Shown here: piece by piece, positions 61,822-64,000 of the stretch
How the letters are laid out: the number at the start of each line of letters is the position of its first letter
How positions within the stretch are numbered: position 1 is the stretch's first letter
NCBI RefSeq assembly: GCF_022346885.1
Contig: NZ_JAKRNK010000001.1
Location: forward strand, 248,001 to 312,000
DNA length: 64,000 nt
DNA from: Paenibacillus sp. ACRRX
GTDB taxonomy: Bacteria > Bacillota > Bacilli > Paenibacillales > Paenibacillaceae
Reading direction: 5' to 3'
Position numbers and translations under genes: made by a program
The notes under the pieces: model-generated
What the model was told of the DNA's origin: nothing
Databases searched by the model: none
The model's input: the letters and a program-made list of their open reading frames with translations, nothing else

Positions 61822-63051
61822 ATGTTTGATAATCAAAATCATGCTCTGTCGCAGGGAGAACAGTTAGCCAAGCCTTGGGTGGAACGGATTATGCATAACC
61901 CTTACACGTTATTTGAAGATCGAATTCAATTCTGGTTACAAGTAAGGACGGAATGGATGGCCTCTTCACTTGTTGCTGATTCCGATACTTCGAGCCCTCC
62001 TTTACCTACTGATAAGTATTTGTGCGAATGCCAAGGGGCGCAGAATGAGCAGAGTGCTTTGATGGATTCTAGTCGAATTTCAGCTACTGCACGATATGAG
62101 ATGGTTACTTTAATTATAGACGCATTTTATCAGGCTGCGGCATTGCAAGTCGAGACTTTGCTGCGGCAGAATGGATGCGGTTCGCCGCCTGCGGCCTACG
62201 CTTGCGTGCTATTTGGCAGTGGGGGGCGCAGAGAGATGACCCCGTGGAGTGACCAGGATCACGGTCTGTTATGGGCTGATGTTCCTGCTGACCAACAAGC
62301 AGGTGCTGCTATCTATTTTGACAAGTGGGGGAGTGTATACACGAAACTGCTGGCACGTCTTGGATTTCCGCCCTGCTCGGGTAAAGTGTTGGCAAGCGAA
62401 GCAGAATGGCGTGGCTCAATATCAGAATGGCGGCAGCGTATAGAATGTTGGACCCAGCATCTGAATTGGGAGAACATGCGTTACTTTTCGATGTCGCTTG
62501 ATATGAGAACGTGCTTTGGTGAGACGTGCCTTGAGCAGCAATGGCGTGCACACCTTCAACAAATCCATGAGCAACACGGCTATGAATTGAACAAAGCTAT
62601 CGTAAGCAACCTGCTTCATCGCAAGCGTGCACACAACACCTTTGGGCAGTTGATTTGTGAACGATATGGTGTAAATGCGGGTCTTTTTGATATAAAATAC
62701 CGCGCCTATGTGCCCATAGCACAGCTGGCAAGAAGTAGTATGTGGATAAGCGGCAGGCTGAATCGATCGATGGCAACAAGAGAGCGCCTGCAAACTGCAA
62801 TAGCGATAGCACATCTGCTCGATGATGTATCAATTAAAGCAGCTGTTAGCGAAGTGTATCAATGGTGGGATGATGTGCTGCTGAGCAGGTGGCAGGCAGG
62901 TGGATATCAAGCAGATGGATGGTGGAATTGTTCTGGCATGGTAGATCCCGCTGTGTTGCCGCCTGCACGAAAGATGGCACTTAAACAAAATTCACATGCG
63001 ATAACGAAATGGCTTAGACATTTGGAGCGGAGGTATACAAATGAGAAATGA
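61822..63051 (+). CDS. DUF294 nucleotidyltransferase-like protein
   Basis: A 409-residue soluble protein. ACVLFGSGGRREMTPWSDQD is the GSGGR-x-E-x-T-x-x-SDQD active-site block of DUF294, a nucleotidyltransferase fold related to GlnD. HGLLWADV follows. The C-terminal half carries the helical substrate-binding DUF294_C region (RAHNTFGQLICERYGVNAGL). CBS or cNMP domains seen in longer relatives are absent. RBS GGCGG. The gene overlaps the exonuclease gene by 11 bp. Confidence 0.85.
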   Translation: MFDNQNHALSQGEQLAKPWVERIMHNPYTLFEDRIQFWLQVRTEWMASSLVADSDTSSPPLPTDKYLCECQGAQNEQSALMDSSRISATARYEMVTLIIDAFYQAAALQVETLLRQNGCGSPPAAYACVLFGSGGRREMTPWSDQDHGLLWADVPADQQAGAAIYFDKWGSVYTKLLARLGFPPCSGKVLASEAEWRGSISEWRQRIECWTQHLNWENMRYFSMSLDMRTCFGETCLEQQWRAHLQQIHEQHGYELNKAIVSNLLHRKRAHNTFGQLICERYGVNAGLFDIKYRAYVPIAQLARSSMWISGRLNRSMATRERLQTAIAIAHLLDDVSIKAAVSEVYQWWDDVLLSRWQAGGYQADGWWNCSGMVDPAVLPPARKMALKQNSHAITKWLRHLERRYTNEK

Positions 63052-63871
63052 TGAAAGAAGAAGTGGTCCGGCTTGGCTTGAACGTCTGCGCGCGCGTACC
63101 AGGATTACAGGGCCTTCGCCATCCTCTATGCCTCCGGCAAGTGATAAGCCTGATGTAGAGTCGCTTCACGTCACGACGCAGCAAGAACTGCATACAATGG
63201 GAGCTAGATACGCTTATGAACGCTCCCTAGCCAAGCAGCAGAAATCAGGAGTCGGCATGAAAGGGCGTGCCCAACTACTTGATATTCCACTATTAGAGCT
63301 GCCAATTGCAGTAATTGATCTGGAGACGACAGGTTTTGAACCACATGCAGATGAAATTATTTCTTTTGGTGCCTGGCATATTAATGGTACACAATGGGTG
63401 TCGGATGAAGCTGGTGCAGGGGCATTCTATACGGTCGTGAACCCAGGTATTCCTATTCCAGTGCTCATCGAAGAATTGACTGGAATTAGGAATGCTGATG
63501 CTGTGAGTGCGGTGTCGGTAGGCGAAGGTTTAACGAGATTCAGCAGCTTCGTTGATGGCCGAATTCTGATTGCACACGCGAGTGGTCATGATAAAGCATT
63601 TCTAAGAGCGGCATTATGGCGCTATCATAAGCAGTCATGGAAGTATCGGATGCTGGACACTATGTTGGTAGCCAGGTGGTTGTATCCGCAGCAAAGGCAG
63701 TTGGATTTGGATTCATTGACTAATCTGCTTGGAATCCAGAACGAGAGACGTCATCATGCATTGTACGATGCACAGGCAACGGGGGCATTATGGATACAAT
63801 TTGTAGAGCAAGCAGTGGCACGGCGGGTGACAACATTGCGTGAATTGTACATGTATCTCAGCCAATATTAA
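63041..63871 (+). CDS. DEDDh 3'-5' exonuclease, DnaQ/PolC-epsilon-like
   Basis: A 276-residue protein. A variable N-terminus of about 85 residues is followed by the exonuclease fold: PIAVIDLETTGFEPHADEII (ExoI, DxE), ILIAHASGHDKAFLRAALW (ExoII) and RRHHALYDAQATGALWI (ExoIII, HxxxxD). LLGIQNERRHHAL is typical of the epsilon-like group. ATG at 63041 lies inside the end of the DUF294 gene after GGAGG. The DUF294-exonuclease pairing occurs in many bacteria, but its role is unknown. Nothing is seen after the stop (63872-64000). Confidence 0.92.
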   Translation: MRNDERRSGPAWLERLRARTRITGPSPSSMPPASDKPDVESLHVTTQQELHTMGARYAYERSLAKQQKSGVGMKGRAQLLDIPLLELPIAVIDLETTGFEPHADEIISFGAWHINGTQWVSDEAGAGAFYTVVNPGIPIPVLIEELTGIRNADAVSAVSVGEGLTRFSSFVDGRILIAHASGHDKAFLRAALWRYHKQSWKYRMLDTMLVARWLYPQQRQLDLDSLTNLLGIQNERRHHALYDAQATGALWIQFVEQAVARRVTTLRELYMYLSQY

Positions 63872-64000
63872 GGATCTCTGATGTGGGGTGACTTTGCACT
63901 TTGTTTGAGTCGCAGTTCTATAACTCGTAACAAGCGTAGCTAGGATGCTCGCTTCCATGCTGAAGCGATACGATAAATATCCCATTAAAGAGTCGCGCGG

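Overview
The window is chromosomal DNA of a low-to-mid-GC, endospore-forming Firmicute, most probably Paenibacillus or a close relative (inference). Supporting content: a gerA/gerB/gerC-type germination operon, a YjcZ-type sporulation miniprotein, a hemE-hemH-hemY haem operon of the coproporphyrin type, a YtpB-type C35 terpene synthase, YitT, YugP-like and YesL proteins, a 6S RNA candidate, many TTG/GTG starts and strong AGGAGG ribosome-binding sites. No tRNA, rRNA, CRISPR array, phage or intact transposase gene was seen.

Layout. 1-7.4 kb (mostly minus): a binding-protein ABC transporter whose permease runs off the left edge, a Cof-type HAD phosphatase, a YhfI-like metallo-hydrolase, an LTA-synthase-like sulfatase and a THUMP RNA methyltransferase. 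An 11-bp-periodic array of TTTACA/CTTACA motifs lies at 4.0 kb. 7.5-12.4 kb: an O-methyltransferase, two tandem sodium:neurotransmitter-type symporters and an MFS exporter. 12.5-16.1 kb: the germinant receptor operon. 16.4-20.0 kb: hemEHY. 20.1-25.5 kb: molybdenum cofactor genes moaA, moeA and a moeB-like gene, interrupted by two oppositely oriented glycosyltransferases. 25.6-31.4 kb: CapA-like protein, FAH-fold protein, DUF92 membrane protein, TetR regulator and an Uup-type ABC-F ATPase.

31.4-39.7 kb is an AT-richer accessory stretch. Its main content is an HTH-TPR regulator (RRNPP type) whose stop codon overlaps the start of an unlisted 33-codon gene that looks like a secreted peptide-pheromone precursor. 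It also holds a small membrane protein, a serine hydrolase with membrane segments, a decayed coding remnant, two 69-bp inverted dispersed repeats (81% identical), a lipoprotein, a gene split over two frames at an A_AAA_AAG heptamer, and a WYL regulator divergent from an epoxide-hydrolase-like gene with a perfect palindrome between them.

40-57 kb returns to housekeeping content: an oxidoreductase, M42, PepF and M20 peptidases, LapA-like protein, cold shock protein, nitroreductase, MFS, YtpB, PfkA, YitT, a CshA-type helicase, a papain-like protein, YjcZ and YesL. 57-64 kb holds 6S RNA, a DUF1499-like protein, Tpx, a rhomboid protease, a LysR regulator, a YugP-like peptidase, a MerR gene lacking an in-frame start, and an overlapping DUF294 nucleotidyltransferase/DEDDh exonuclease pair.

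Functions are assigned by reading motifs and family resemblance; no database search was run. Starts were moved to the best ribosome-binding site where the longest open frame was implausible.
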